A stretch of 35,934 nt of DNA from CAZSAT01 sp964604675. Lineage in GTDB: Bacteria > Myxococcota_A > UBA796 > CAJQPC01. Where the stretch lies: positions 1-35,934 of the forward strand of contig CAZSAT010000074.1 in the NCBI GenBank assembly GCA_964604675.1. The letters are read 5' to 3'. The position numbers were made by a program, and so were the translations under genes. Below, piece after piece: positions 14,631 to 22,722 of this stretch. The notes under the pieces were generated by a model. It was not told the DNA's origin. It searched no databases and saw only the letters and a program-made list of their open reading frames with translations. Position 1 is the stretch's first letter. Each line of letters begins with the position of its first letter.

Positions 14631-15763
14631 TGGTGCTCGGCTCCCAGCTCCTGGTGCACCTGGCGTGCACCTCCAGCGAGGTGGTGCCCGACGACAGCGC
14701 GTCGCGACCCGCCGCCGACACCGCGCCGCCCGTCGACACCGCCCCACCTCCCGACTCCGGCGACGGCGCGCTCGCGCCCGAGCTCCACGTGCTGATCATC
14801 GTGCACACCGGCGAGGACGCCTGCGCCTTCGAGAACCAGACCGACACGAGCGATCCCGGCTTCCTCACCTGCCGCGACGATCTGCGAGCGATGGCCACGG
14901 GCATGCAGGCCCTCGGGCTCCACGCCGACTGGCAGCTCCGGCCGGGCTTCCTGGAGCTCTTGCGCACCGACACGAGCGCCGAACGCTACGACCCCGTCGA
15001 GGAGCTGCCGGCGCTCGGGCACGCCTTCGGCCTGCACCAACACGCCGAGTGCCACGTCGCCATCGAAGGCTGCAACGCCTTCGCCACCTGGGGGACCAGC
15101 GCCGGCAGCACCGAGCCGAGCGTGGAGGTCTTCCAGATCCGCGCCGACTCGATGGTGCACAACGCCGAGGAGGGCGCCCTGAGCTGGTCCAGCTTCAACA
15201 TCTGGGGCAGCGCCTACCGGCTGAACGGAGAGCTCCCGACCGGCGACATGACCTCGCTCGACCTCTTGCTGGAGCGTGGCCTCGATCGCCTCCCCACCGC
15301 CGACCTGCAGCGCGCGGTGTGGGGGAGCGCCTGCCACGACGGGCTCCGGGTCGACGACGACGACACCTGGCGATCCGCGAGCGAGCCGGTGTGGCTGACC
15401 GGGTCGTCGGGGGGACGGCTCGCCTTCTTCGATCTCGCCACCACCAAGTTCGGCGACGCGACCTACGACGCGACGAGGACCCACGCCGGGCTGGTCGAGA
15501 ACATCCGGTGCGCCGGGGAGCGCGTCGCGGACCCCGAAGCCAGCGGCTGGAAGGGCGAGGCCTTCCAGTACGTGGCGCTCACCCACCTGCACAACCTGGT
15601 CGAGGTCGACGGTCTCGGCGATCTCGCCGCGCTGCAGGGGCTCGCCGAGACCGAGGCCGCCAAGCACGGGCTGTCGGTCGTGTACAGCACCATGCCGGCG
15701 CTCGAACAACGCATGCACGAAGGCGAAGCGCGCGGCGAGGGGTACGCGTGGCGGGCACCCTGA
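14630..15763 (+). CDS. Lipoprotein, possibly polysaccharide-deacetylase-like
   Basis: 377 residues from ATG 14630, overlapping the phosphatase stop by one base (TGATG). The leader MVLGSQLLVHLAC is the longest of the local lipoprotein leaders (Cys13) and also lacks Lys and Arg. An Asp/Pro/Ser linker runs to about 50. The domain opens with a hydrophobic strand HVLIIVHTGED. LGHAFGLHQHAECH (129-142) clusters four His in a way that recalls the metal site of NodB-type deacetylases, and an SxCHDG segment follows later. The exact NodB motifs (TFDD, HSxxH) are not present, so the call is only a suggestion. The context with SGNH esterase and phosphatase supports a role in processing extracellular polymer. 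Confidence 0.55.
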   Translation: MVLGSQLLVHLACTSSEVVPDDSASRPAADTAPPVDTAPPPDSGDGALAPELHVLIIVHTGEDACAFENQTDTSDPGFLTCRDDLRAMATGMQALGLHADWQLRPGFLELLRTDTSAERYDPVEELPALGHAFGLHQHAECHVAIEGCNAFATWGTSAGSTEPSVEVFQIRADSMVHNAEEGALSWSSFNIWGSAYRLNGELPTGDMTSLDLLLERGLDRLPTADLQRAVWGSACHDGLRVDDDDTWRSASEPVWLTGSSGGRLAFFDLATTKFGDATYDATRTHAGLVENIRCAGERVADPEASGWKGEAFQYVALTHLHNLVEVDGLGDLAALQGLAETEAAKHGLSVVYSTMPALEQRMHEGEARGEGYAWRAP

Positions 15764-15778
15764 CCCCCTCCAGGTCGA

Positions 15779-16468
15779 TCAGCGGCGCGCCACGAACCCC
15801 GCGTCTCCCCCCACCACCGTCAGCCCGGCCGCTTCGATCGCCGCGGTCCACGTGGTGAGGGCGTAGACCCCCATCGTGTGCCGCTCGTGCACCGCCTCGA
15901 CCTCGTTCCCCGTGCGCAGCATCACGCTGAAGTCCACCACGAAGCGCTCCCCGTCCAGGCCGTGCCGCCACTCCAGCAGCCGTGCTCCGCGCTCGCCCCG
16001 GTCCACGCCGCAGACCGCCACGCCCTCCTCGAAGGTCTCCTTCGTGCAGTCGGGCACGAAGATCGCCACGCCCCCCGGCTCCAGGTGGGCGGCCGCCGTC
16101 TCCAGCGCCCTCGCCAGCGCGTCCCGGTCCGCCAGGTACATCACGGCGTCGTGGATCAGCACCACGTCGAAGCGCCGGGGGAGGCGCAGCGAGCGCAGGT
16201 CGCCGCAGAGGTGCTCGCGGTCGGGGTTCAGCGAGCGGCTCACGGCCAGCATCGGCTCGGCCTGGTCCACCAGCACCACCTCGATCGCCGAGGGCAGGTG
16301 GCACGCCAGGTGTCCGGCCCCGCTGCCGAGCTCCAACCAGCTCGCGGGCGCCCGCCCCAACGCTTCCTGCGCCGCCATCAGCAGGCCCACGGCCTCTTCG
16401 TCGTAGTCCTGGGGTGGGGACAGGAGCGGCCACCACGCCGCGAGGTCGGTGTACAGGCGCTCGCTCAT
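15779..16468 (-). CDS. Class I SAM-dependent methyltransferase
   Basis: 229 residues. Motif I ELGSGAGH (46-53) binds S-adenosylmethionine, followed by VVLVDQAEPML (motif II with the acidic ribose ligand), FDVVLIHDAVMYL (motif IV) and LEPGGVAIFVPD (motif VI). This is the common methyltransferase 11/25 fold acting on small molecules; the substrate is unknown. Start ATG 16468 is chosen because no conserved sequence lies upstream and TATCCG stands 6 nt before it. The gene is divergent from the esterase lipoprotein with only 22 bp between start codons, and ends convergently with the deacetylase-like gene. Confidence 0.8.
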   Translation of the reverse strand: MSERLYTDLAAWWPLLSPPQDYDEEAVGLLMAAQEALGRAPASWLELGSGAGHLACHLPSAIEVVLVDQAEPMLAVSRSLNPDREHLCGDLRSLRLPRRFDVVLIHDAVMYLADRDALARALETAAAHLEPGGVAIFVPDCTKETFEEGVAVCGVDRGERGARLLEWRHGLDGERFVVDFSVMLRTGNEVEAVHERHTMGVYALTTWTAAIEAAGLTVVGGDAGFVARR

Positions 16469-16474
16469 GCCAGC

Positions 16475-16484
16475 CGGATATCCT
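16475..16484. promoter_or_regulatory. Overlapping divergent -10 elements within GGATATCC
   Basis: On the plus strand TATCCT (16479-16484) ends 6 nt before GTG 16491. On the minus strand TATCCG (complement of 16475-16480) ends 6 nt before ATG 16468. The two hexamers share two base pairs at the centre of the palindrome GGATATCC (16477-16484). The whole intergenic region is 22 bp and has no Shine-Dalgarno sequence on either strand. Confidence 0.55.
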
Positions 16485-16490
16485 CCCGCG

Positions 16491-17213
16491 GTGCTGACTC
16501 TGCTCATGGCGTGCGTGCCGGATGGCGCGCTCTTCGAGTACACGCTCTCCTCGGAGGCCGTGGGCGACGACTTCCGCGTGCAGGTCTTCGTGCCCAGCGG
16601 CAGCTCGCCGCAGGACGGCTGGCCGTGGATGGTGGTGCTCGACGGCGACGTGTTCTTCGACCCCGCCACCAACCGCCTCTCCCGGATGGTGCGCTGGGGC
16701 GAGTCCGAACCGGGCATCCTCGTCGGGCTCGGCTACCCCGACGACAGCCTGCGGGAGCGCGACTACCTGCCCGAGGGCCTGCCGGCCTTCTACGACATGC
16801 TCGAGCACGAGCTGCTGCCCATGATGCGCGACGAGCACGCGGTCAGCACGAACCGCCGCTCGCGCTCGCTGTACGGTCACTCCTACGGCGGGCTCGCGGC
16901 GACCTACGGGCTCTTCCACCACCCCGACGTGTTCGGCGGCTACGCGGCGGCCAGCCCCAGCCTCTGGGTCGACGACGGCGTGGCCTTCCAGTGGATGCGC
17001 GCCCAGCAGGTCGAGGCGCTGGCCTACTTCTCGATGGGCACGCTGGAGTCCGGCGGGCTGATGGCGGCGCCCTTCGAGGCCTTCACCGACGAGCTCGTAG
17101 AGACCCAGCCGCGCGTCTCGGAGTGGGTGGAGTGGCTCCCCGCGCTCCGGCACGATGCCGCGGCCTACGTGGCCTTCGACCACGCCGCAGCCTGGCTCCT
17201 GGACGAGCGATGA
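16491..17213 (+). CDS. Esterase-D / IroE-like alpha/beta-hydrolase lipoprotein
   Basis: 240 residues. The leader MLTLLMAC gives lipidation at Cys8. The PF00756-type hydrolase domain has the nucleophile elbow GHSYGG (129-134, S131) and SPSLW shortly after, typical of IroE/Fes/BesA enterobactin esterases, and the catalytic His is probably in AFDHAAAW near 230. Known relatives cleave ester bonds of ferric siderophores or acyl glycerides; the substrate here is inferred only. The start GTG 16491 follows TATCCT by 6 nt. ATGA links it to the next small outer-membrane-like gene. Confidence 0.82.
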   Translation: MLTLLMACVPDGALFEYTLSSEAVGDDFRVQVFVPSGSSPQDGWPWMVVLDGDVFFDPATNRLSRMVRWGESEPGILVGLGYPDDSLRERDYLPEGLPAFYDMLEHELLPMMRDEHAVSTNRRSRSLYGHSYGGLAATYGLFHHPDVFGGYAAASPSLWVDDGVAFQWMRAQQVEALAYFSMGTLESGGLMAAPFEAFTDELVETQPRVSEWVEWLPALRHDAAAYVAFDHAAAWLLDER

Positions 17214-17716
17214 TCCCGCTCGTCGCCCTGGCCCTCGCAGCACCGTCCACCGACACCTCGCTCCACCTGGTCGGGCTCGACGGGGTGCGGGTCGGCGTCT
17301 CGGGGAGCGTCGGGGTCACGGGGCTCCAGACCTGGGCGTGGAAGGGGCCCTTCGAGCTGGGGGTGCGCGAGAGCTTCCGCACCGTGTCGGGGCCCTTCGT
17401 GTCCACGCAGCTCCAGGGGGCGGTCGGCGTGCGCATCGGGCGGTCCGAGCTGCCGGTCGAGGCGGGTTACTACCTGCTCGCCGGGGGCTGGCTGGGCGCC
17501 ACGTGGGGGCGCGCCCACTACCCCGACCTCGAGGTCGACCAGTCCTACCGCTCCGTCGCGGTGCGTCCGGCCACCGGGGCGGTGCTCACCTCGCGGGTCT
17601 GGCTGTCGGAGGGCTTCGGGCTGTGCCTCGACGCGTACGTGCCGGCCTGGCCGTGGTTCGAGCCGCTCCACGATGGCCACACCGGGCTCGTGTCGATCGG
17701 GCTGTCCACCCGCTGA
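17210..17716 (+). CDS. Small exported protein, probably outer-membrane beta-barrel
   Basis: 168 residues from ATG 17210, overlapping the esterase stop (ATGA). MIPLVALALAAPS is a signal peptide with AxA-type cleavage. The mature part is a series of amphipathic strands (VRVGVSGSVGVTG, FELGVRESFRTV, LQGAVGVRIG, YYLLAGGWLGATWG, GAVLTSRVWL) ending in VSIGLSTR, as in small barrels. No family is recognised. Co-translation with the esterase suggests a helper in surface display or ligand passage. Confidence 0.65.
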   Translation: MIPLVALALAAPSTDTSLHLVGLDGVRVGVSGSVGVTGLQTWAWKGPFELGVRESFRTVSGPFVSTQLQGAVGVRIGRSELPVEAGYYLLAGGWLGATWGRAHYPDLEVDQSYRSVAVRPATGAVLTSRVWLSEGFGLCLDAYVPAWPWFEPLHDGHTGLVSIGLSTR

Positions 17717-17724
17717 CCCGCGAG

Positions 17725-17730
17725 TATGCT
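17725..17730 (+). promoter_or_regulatory. Putative -10 TATGCT with leaderless spacing
   Basis: TATGCT ends exactly 6 nt before ATG 17737; no Shine-Dalgarno sequence lies in between. One of the cleaner examples of the local pattern. Confidence 0.55.
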
Positions 17731-17736
17731 CCCGCC

Positions 17737-19548
17737 ATGTGGATCCTGGTCCTCGCGTGCACCGACTACGAGCTGTCCGAGGCCGGCGAGGCCGCGGGCA
17801 CGCTGGAGTGCCCGGAGGAAGCGCCGCGGCCACGGGAGGTGGTGGGCGACGACAGCTGCCTCTTCGACTTCGAACCGGGAGACTTCGCGCCCGAGGTGGA
17901 GTGGCGCTGGGCGGAGGCCTCCGGGGCACCGGGCTACGACGACGTGATGGTCACGCCCGTGGTGGGCGACGTCGACCAGGACGGCACGCCCGAGATCGTC
18001 TTCACCAGCTACACCTCCGAGAGCTACGGCAGCGCGGGGGCGCTGACCATCCTCGACGGCACCACGGGCGAAGAAGAGGCGGCCTACCTGCACTTCGGTG
18101 GCCACCCGCCCAACGGGGCCGGCGGCGTGGCGCTCGGCGATCTCGACGCCGACGGCGTGCCCGAGATCGTGGTCGTGGGCAGCGAGGAGCGGGTCATCGC
18201 GGCGCACGCCGACGGGAGCCTGGTGTGGGTGAGCGAGGTCACGGGCCACCACACGGTCTACAGCTACCCGGCCATCGCGGATCTCGACGCCGACGGCACC
18301 GCCGAGGTGGTGGTGGGCCGCGCGATCTTCGACCACCTCGGGGCCCTCGAGGCGGCCGGGACCGGCGGGATGGGCAGCGGCTACGGCGTCGCTGCGATCG
18401 GGGATCTCGACCTGGACGGGTACCAGGAGGTGGTCACCTGCAGCGACGCCTTCGATCGCCACGGGAACCCGCTCTGGACCTCGGGCCTCGACGACGGGTG
18501 GGCGGCCATCGCCGACCTCGACCTGGACGGCTTCGGCGAGGTGGCCTGCGTGACCGACGGCCTGGTGTTCGCGCTGGAGACCGATGGGGAGCTGATCTGG
18601 GGCTACAAGGAGGTCCCCGGTGGCGGCGGCGGTCCGCCCACCATCGCGGACTTCGACGGCGACGGTGCCCCGGAGATCGGGGTGGCCGGGCACAGCGGCT
18701 ACGCGGTGTACGAGACCGACGGAACCCAGCTCTGGCAGGTGGCCACCACCGACGAGAGCTCGTCGCGCACGGGCTCGAGCGTCTTCGACTTCGAAGGCGA
18801 CGGCACGAGCGAGGTCGTCTACGCCGACGAGGTCACGCTCTGGATCTACGACGGCTCCACCGGCGCGCCTCTGTTGGCCGAGGACAACCACGCCAGCTGG
18901 ACCCTGTTCGAGTACCCGGTCATCGCCGACGTCGACCGCGATGGCGAAGCGGAGATCGTGCTGGCGTCCAACAACTCGGCCGCCGACGGCTGGCAGGGCA
19001 TCACGGTGATCGGCGACGCCGGGGGCACCTGGGCCCCCGCCTCCACGGCGTGGAACCAGCACGCCTACCACATCACCAACGTCACCCCCGACACCCTCGG
19101 CATCCCCGCGTCGCCACCGATGAACTGGGAGCTCGGACACAACAGCTACCGGGCGGGCGGGCTCGAGGACCTGATCGGCAACCCGGCGCCGAACCTCGGC
19201 GTCGAGGTCGTGGGCCTGTGCTGGGACTGCGGCGAGGACCGGGTCGAGGTGATGGTGCAGCTCACGAACCAGGGCCGCGAGTCGGTCGAGCAGGACATCG
19301 CCGTGGGCCTGTACGCCGCCGCCGAAGGGGACACGGGCGAGCTGCTGGCCGTGCTGGAGCTCGACGGCGTGCTCGCGGCGTCGGCGACCCAGACCGCCTC
19401 GGCCTTCGTCGACCGGGCCGCGCTCGAAGCCGCCGGGGGCCTCCGGGCGGTCGCCGACGACGGCGACGCGTTGCCGGAGTGCGACGAGAGCGACAACGAG
19501 GACTGGACCGAGGCGCTCGACTGCGGGATCTACACCTCGGCGGAGTGA
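17737..19548 (+). CDS. FG-GAP/VCBS-repeat lipoprotein with C-terminal CARDB-like domain
   Basis: 603 residues. The leader MWILVLAC ends at lipid Cys8. Eight calcium-binding loops of the form D-x-D-x-D-G-x-x-E (for example GDVDQDGTPEI near 77 and ADVDRDGEAEI near 396) form an FG-GAP beta-propeller. They are followed by TAWNQHAYHITNV, a segment often seen at the end of such propellers. The last 120 residues read like a CARDB adhesion domain, ending with CDESDNEDW. The protein is expected to sit on the cell surface and bind Ca2+ and ligand or glycan. Two Cys pairs may form disulfides. A TATGCT hexamer lies 6 nt before the ATG. Confidence 0.85.
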   Translation: MWILVLACTDYELSEAGEAAGTLECPEEAPRPREVVGDDSCLFDFEPGDFAPEVEWRWAEASGAPGYDDVMVTPVVGDVDQDGTPEIVFTSYTSESYGSAGALTILDGTTGEEEAAYLHFGGHPPNGAGGVALGDLDADGVPEIVVVGSEERVIAAHADGSLVWVSEVTGHHTVYSYPAIADLDADGTAEVVVGRAIFDHLGALEAAGTGGMGSGYGVAAIGDLDLDGYQEVVTCSDAFDRHGNPLWTSGLDDGWAAIADLDLDGFGEVACVTDGLVFALETDGELIWGYKEVPGGGGGPPTIADFDGDGAPEIGVAGHSGYAVYETDGTQLWQVATTDESSSRTGSSVFDFEGDGTSEVVYADEVTLWIYDGSTGAPLLAEDNHASWTLFEYPVIADVDRDGEAEIVLASNNSAADGWQGITVIGDAGGTWAPASTAWNQHAYHITNVTPDTLGIPASPPMNWELGHNSYRAGGLEDLIGNPAPNLGVEVVGLCWDCGEDRVEVMVQLTNQGRESVEQDIAVGLYAAAEGDTGELLAVLELDGVLAASATQTASAFVDRAALEAAGGLRAVADDGDALPECDESDNEDWTEALDCGIYTSAE

Positions 19549-19559
19549 TAGGCGGGCCC

Positions 19560-21236
19560 ATGCTCCAGACACCACTCTCCGACGTGGCGGTGGCCAGGCC
19601 CGACCCGGCCAGCCTCGCCGAAGCCCACACCGCACGCCTCGCCGCGCTCCCCGACGCCACCGACCTCGTGGCGCTCGTCACCGCGTGGGACGACGACCAG
19701 CGGCGCTGGTACACCCAGAAGCAGCTGGCCGGCATCCGCTTCTGCCAGGACACCCGGGACCCGCTCGCGAAGGCGGACAAGGAGTACTTCGACCAGCACG
19801 ACCCCGACATCACCGCGCAGCGGGTCGAGTTCTTGCGTGCGCTGCTGGCGTCGCCGCGGCTCGCCGAGCTGGAGGGTGCCTTCGGCGGGCACGCGCTCGC
19901 GCTGTTCGCGCAGTCGCTCACCACCTTCGAGCCGGCCATCGCCAACGACCTGCGGGCCGAGAAGGCGCTGGCGAACGCCTACGACGAGCGCATGGCGGCC
20001 CTCCGCATCGAGGTCGACGGGTCGAGCTACAACCTGTCGCAGCTCGCGGGTCTCTACGGGCACGCCGACCGCGGCGTGAGGCACCGGGCGCGGATCGGTC
20101 AGGATGCGGCCCTGGCCGGGCTCCAGGGAGCGCTCGACGAGCTCTTCGACCAACAGGTGGCGATCCGCACCCGGATGGCCCGCACCCTCGGACACGCGAG
20201 CTACACCCCGCTCGGCTACGCCCGGCTCCGCCGCACCGACTACGGCCCCGAGCAGGTGGCGGTCTTCCGGGAGTCCATCCGCACCGCGGTGGTGCCGCTG
20301 GTCGGAGCGATCCGGGCACGCCATGCCGAGACCCTCGGCCTCGACGACTACGCCTACCACGACGAGTCCGTGTCGGATCCCCGCGGCGTGCCCCGCCCCG
20401 AGGGCGACCACGACTGGATGCTCGGCCGCGCCGAGGCGCTCTTCGCCGAGCTCGGGCCCGACTTCCGCGACTTCTTCGTGTTGATGAGGGACCGGGGGCT
20501 GCTCGACCTGAAGGCCCGCGAAGGCAAGCTGGGCGGGGGCTTCTGCGAAGCGCTTCCGAGCCTCGAGGTGCCCTTCATCTTCGCCAACTTCAACGGCAGC
20601 CAGGACGACGTGGAGGTCTTCACCCACGAGGTCGGGCACGCGTTCCAGTGGTACCAGGCCCGCGGCGCGAAGCTGCTCGACCTGCAGTGGCCCACCCTGG
20701 AAGCCTGCGAGATCCACTCGATGGGGCTCGAGCTGCTCACGCACCCCCAGATGGAGCGCTTCTTCGGGCAGGATGCGGAACGCTTCCGCCGGGGGCACCT
20801 GGAGAGCGCTCTGTTGTTCTTGCCCTACGGTGCGCTCGTCGACCACTTCCAGCACGAGGTCTACGAGCACCCGGACTGGAGCCCCGACGATCGGGCCGCC
20901 TGCTGGACGGCGCTGGAGGCGCGGTACCTGCCCACCCGGGTCTACGCCGACACGCCCTACTTCGCGGGCGGGCGCCTGTGGCAGCGCCAGGGCCACCTCT
21001 TCCACGAGCCCTTCTACTACATCGACTACTGCCTGGCGCAGGCCTGCGCGCTCCAGCTCTGGGCGCGGGCCCGCACCGACCGGGCGGGCACGCTGGCGCT
21101 GTACCGCAAGCTCTGCAAGCTGGGCGGTTCGAAGGCCTTCACGGCGCTCCTGCACGAGGTCGGTCTGGACAACCCCTTCGAGGCGGGGTCCTTGGAGCGC
21201 ACCCTGGCGCCGGTGCGGGAAGCCCTCGACCTCTGA
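19560..21236 (+). CDS. pepF: Oligoendopeptidase F-like M3 metallopeptidase
   Basis: A 558-residue cytoplasmic enzyme. The gluzincin motif HEVGHAFQ has zinc ligands H356 and H360, catalytic E357, and the third ligand E384 in EACEIHSM, as in peptidase family M3. The length and the C-terminal block (YFAGGRLWQRQGHLFHEPFYYIDYCLAQ) match the M3B oligoendopeptidase branch. The role is cleavage of short peptides, in peptide turnover or signal-peptide scavenging. The gene starts 11 nt after the FG-GAP stop without a clear ribosome binding site and ends convergently with the lectin lipoprotein gene. Confidence in the family is high, in the gene symbol moderate. Confidence 0.88.
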   Translation: MLQTPLSDVAVARPDPASLAEAHTARLAALPDATDLVALVTAWDDDQRRWYTQKQLAGIRFCQDTRDPLAKADKEYFDQHDPDITAQRVEFLRALLASPRLAELEGAFGGHALALFAQSLTTFEPAIANDLRAEKALANAYDERMAALRIEVDGSSYNLSQLAGLYGHADRGVRHRARIGQDAALAGLQGALDELFDQQVAIRTRMARTLGHASYTPLGYARLRRTDYGPEQVAVFRESIRTAVVPLVGAIRARHAETLGLDDYAYHDESVSDPRGVPRPEGDHDWMLGRAEALFAELGPDFRDFFVLMRDRGLLDLKAREGKLGGGFCEALPSLEVPFIFANFNGSQDDVEVFTHEVGHAFQWYQARGAKLLDLQWPTLEACEIHSMGLELLTHPQMERFFGQDAERFRRGHLESALLFLPYGALVDHFQHEVYEHPDWSPDDRAACWTALEARYLPTRVYADTPYFAGGRLWQRQGHLFHEPFYYIDYCLAQACALQLWARARTDRAGTLALYRKLCKLGGSKAFTALLHEVGLDNPFEAGSLERTLAPVREALDL

Positions 21237-21239
21237 TGA

Positions 21240-21254
21240 GGCGCTTCAGGCGCC
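21240..21254. terminator. Small hairpin between convergent pepF and lectin genes
   Basis: GGCGC at 21240-21244 pairs with GCGCC at 21250-21254 around a 5-nt loop and spans the stop of the minus-strand gene. With no T-run, a terminator role is only a possibility. Confidence 0.25.
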
Positions 21255-22595
21255 GGTGTCGCCGTCGTCGCACACGTACTCGGTGACCGTGAGCGCGTCG
21301 ATCAGGTGGTAGTTCGTCAGCCCACCGGTCGCCGCGGTGAAGCCCACCCAGGCGTCGAAGCCGAAGTTGCCCGACACGTCCTGGTCGATGTAGGTCACCC
21401 CGTCGACCTCCACGTAGAGGTGAGGCTCGGAGACCTGGACGAGCAGGGTGTGCCAGGCGCCGTCCTCCATCTCGGGCAGCGTGGCCACCACCTGCGGCGC
21501 GTCGACGTCGCCGTCGAAGGTGAAGGCGAGGTGGTCGTCGGCCGGATCGCCGGCGTCGCCGTTCTGGTAGGTGTCGAGCTCGAGCGACCAGCCCGGAAGG
21601 GCAGGACCGGCGGTGCAGGAGGCGCTCCCGCCGTAGCCGATGCCGCAGCCGGTGCCGCCGGTGTAGGACGAGGCCCGGTCCACGTCGAGGGCGGTGAGGC
21701 TGATGCCGTCGGCGCCCGAGCCCCCGCTCACGTAGAAGCGGAACTCGATCTCCACGCTGCCCGCCGACACGGCGGTGTCGGTCTGGAAGGCGGTGCCCAC
21801 CTGGTTGCCCGTGGCCTGGGTGAGCTCGAGCCAGTCGTTGGTGCTGTCCCAGTTCGCGGCGCCCTCGAAGTGCCAGGCGGAGATGTCGAGGTTGTCGGCG
21901 TCGTAGCCGGCCTGTTGACACACCTGGACCTGCGCCACCCCGATGTTGCCGCAGGCGTCGGTGGCCTCGAGGGTGATCAGGTGGTCACCGCCGGTGCGCG
22001 GGAGCGCCCAGTCCTGGTAGGTGGCCCCCGACGCACCCGGGGAGCTCGCGCCGAGCGTGCCGTCGACGTCCGAGGTCCAGGTCGCCGTCGTGGCCTCCGG
22101 GTCCTCGTCGAGCACCAGGCCCTCGAGCGCCACGCTGGCGTCGATGTCCATCACCTCGCCCTCGCTGGGCCAGACGATGCTCACCTCCGGCTCGGTGCTG
22201 TCGGAGACCGTGAGCAGGGGCACGGTGAGCTCGGGCTCGTCCGGATCGTTGCTGGAGATGACGAGGTCGGCGAGCCCCATGGTGGTGGAGAGGTCGAGCT
22301 CCACCACGTTGCCGGGCTCGATCACCTCGGGCAGCGAGGCGTCGTAGGCGGTCCAGCCGCTCCCGTGCACGCTCACACCGTGGAGCTCGAGGTCGGCATC
22401 GCCCACGTTCTCCAGCATCACGCTCGCGCTGCCCACCGTGCAGGTCTCCAGGGTGACCGCGTCGGGGGTGACCACCAGATCCGGGGAGGCCGCCGGCTCG
22501 TCCTCGCTCTCCGGCCGGCCGGTCTCCTCGCCGCCGGAGACGTCACCGTCGGGCTTGAGCTCGTAGTCGGAACAGGCGAGGAGGCAGAGCAGCAT
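21246..22595 (-). CDS. Lipoprotein with legume-lectin-like domain
   Basis: 449 residues. The leader MLLCLLAC gives lipidation at Cys8, followed by an acidic Gly/Glu/Ser/Asp linker. Residues about 45-130 form an Ig-like fold of the HYDIN/ASPM type (VSVHGSGWTAYDASLPEVIEPG, VISSNDPDEPELTVPL). A second Ig/PKD-like domain follows at about 135-225. The C-terminal 210 residues resemble bacterial L-type lectins: LELTQATGNQVGTAFQTDTAV, VEIEFRFYVSGGSGADGISL, LELDTYQNGDAGDPADDHLAF and WHTLLVQV. It probably binds carbohydrate on the cell surface. TACACT lies 6 nt before ATG 22595, and a heptanucleotide repeat lies 60 bp upstream. Confidence 0.82.
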   Translation of the reverse strand: MLLCLLACSDYELKPDGDVSGGEETGRPESEDEPAASPDLVVTPDAVTLETCTVGSASVMLENVGDADLELHGVSVHGSGWTAYDASLPEVIEPGNVVELDLSTTMGLADLVISSNDPDEPELTVPLLTVSDSTEPEVSIVWPSEGEVMDIDASVALEGLVLDEDPEATTATWTSDVDGTLGASSPGASGATYQDWALPRTGGDHLITLEATDACGNIGVAQVQVCQQAGYDADNLDISAWHFEGAANWDSTNDWLELTQATGNQVGTAFQTDTAVSAGSVEIEFRFYVSGGSGADGISLTALDVDRASSYTGGTGCGIGYGGSASCTAGPALPGWSLELDTYQNGDAGDPADDHLAFTFDGDVDAPQVVATLPEMEDGAWHTLLVQVSEPHLYVEVDGVTYIDQDVSGNFGFDAWVGFTAATGGLTNYHLIDALTVTEYVCDDGDTGA

Positions 22596-22601
22596 GGCGG
22601 C

Positions 22602-22607
22602 AGTGTA
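22602..22607 (-). promoter_or_regulatory. Putative -10 TACACT of the lectin gene, leaderless geometry
   Basis: The minus-strand hexamer TACACT ends exactly 6 nt before ATG 22595. An inverted repeat (22635-22648) and a heptad array (22656-22721) lie upstream of it. Confidence 0.55.
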
Positions 22608-22634
22608 TGTCCGGGCGGCGGGGGAGGGGAGCCC

Positions 22635-22648
22635 GGATCGACCGATCC
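22635..22648. promoter_or_regulatory. Inverted repeat GGATCG-AC-CGATCC upstream of the lectin promoter
   Basis: Perfect 6-bp arms separated by 2 bp, centred about 37 bp upstream of the TACACT hexamer. The position suits a regulator site; no known regulator is recognised. Confidence 0.4.
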
Positions 22649-22655
22649 CCGGCTC

Positions 22656-22721
<66 letters not shown>

Positions 22722-22722
22722 A

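Noticed and set aside
16449..16490. Longer start for the esterase lipoprotein at 16449
   Set aside because: That start lies inside the divergent methyltransferase gene and places charged residues before the lipobox segment. The GTG at 16491 gives a leader like its neighbours and the 6-nt spacing to TATCCT.
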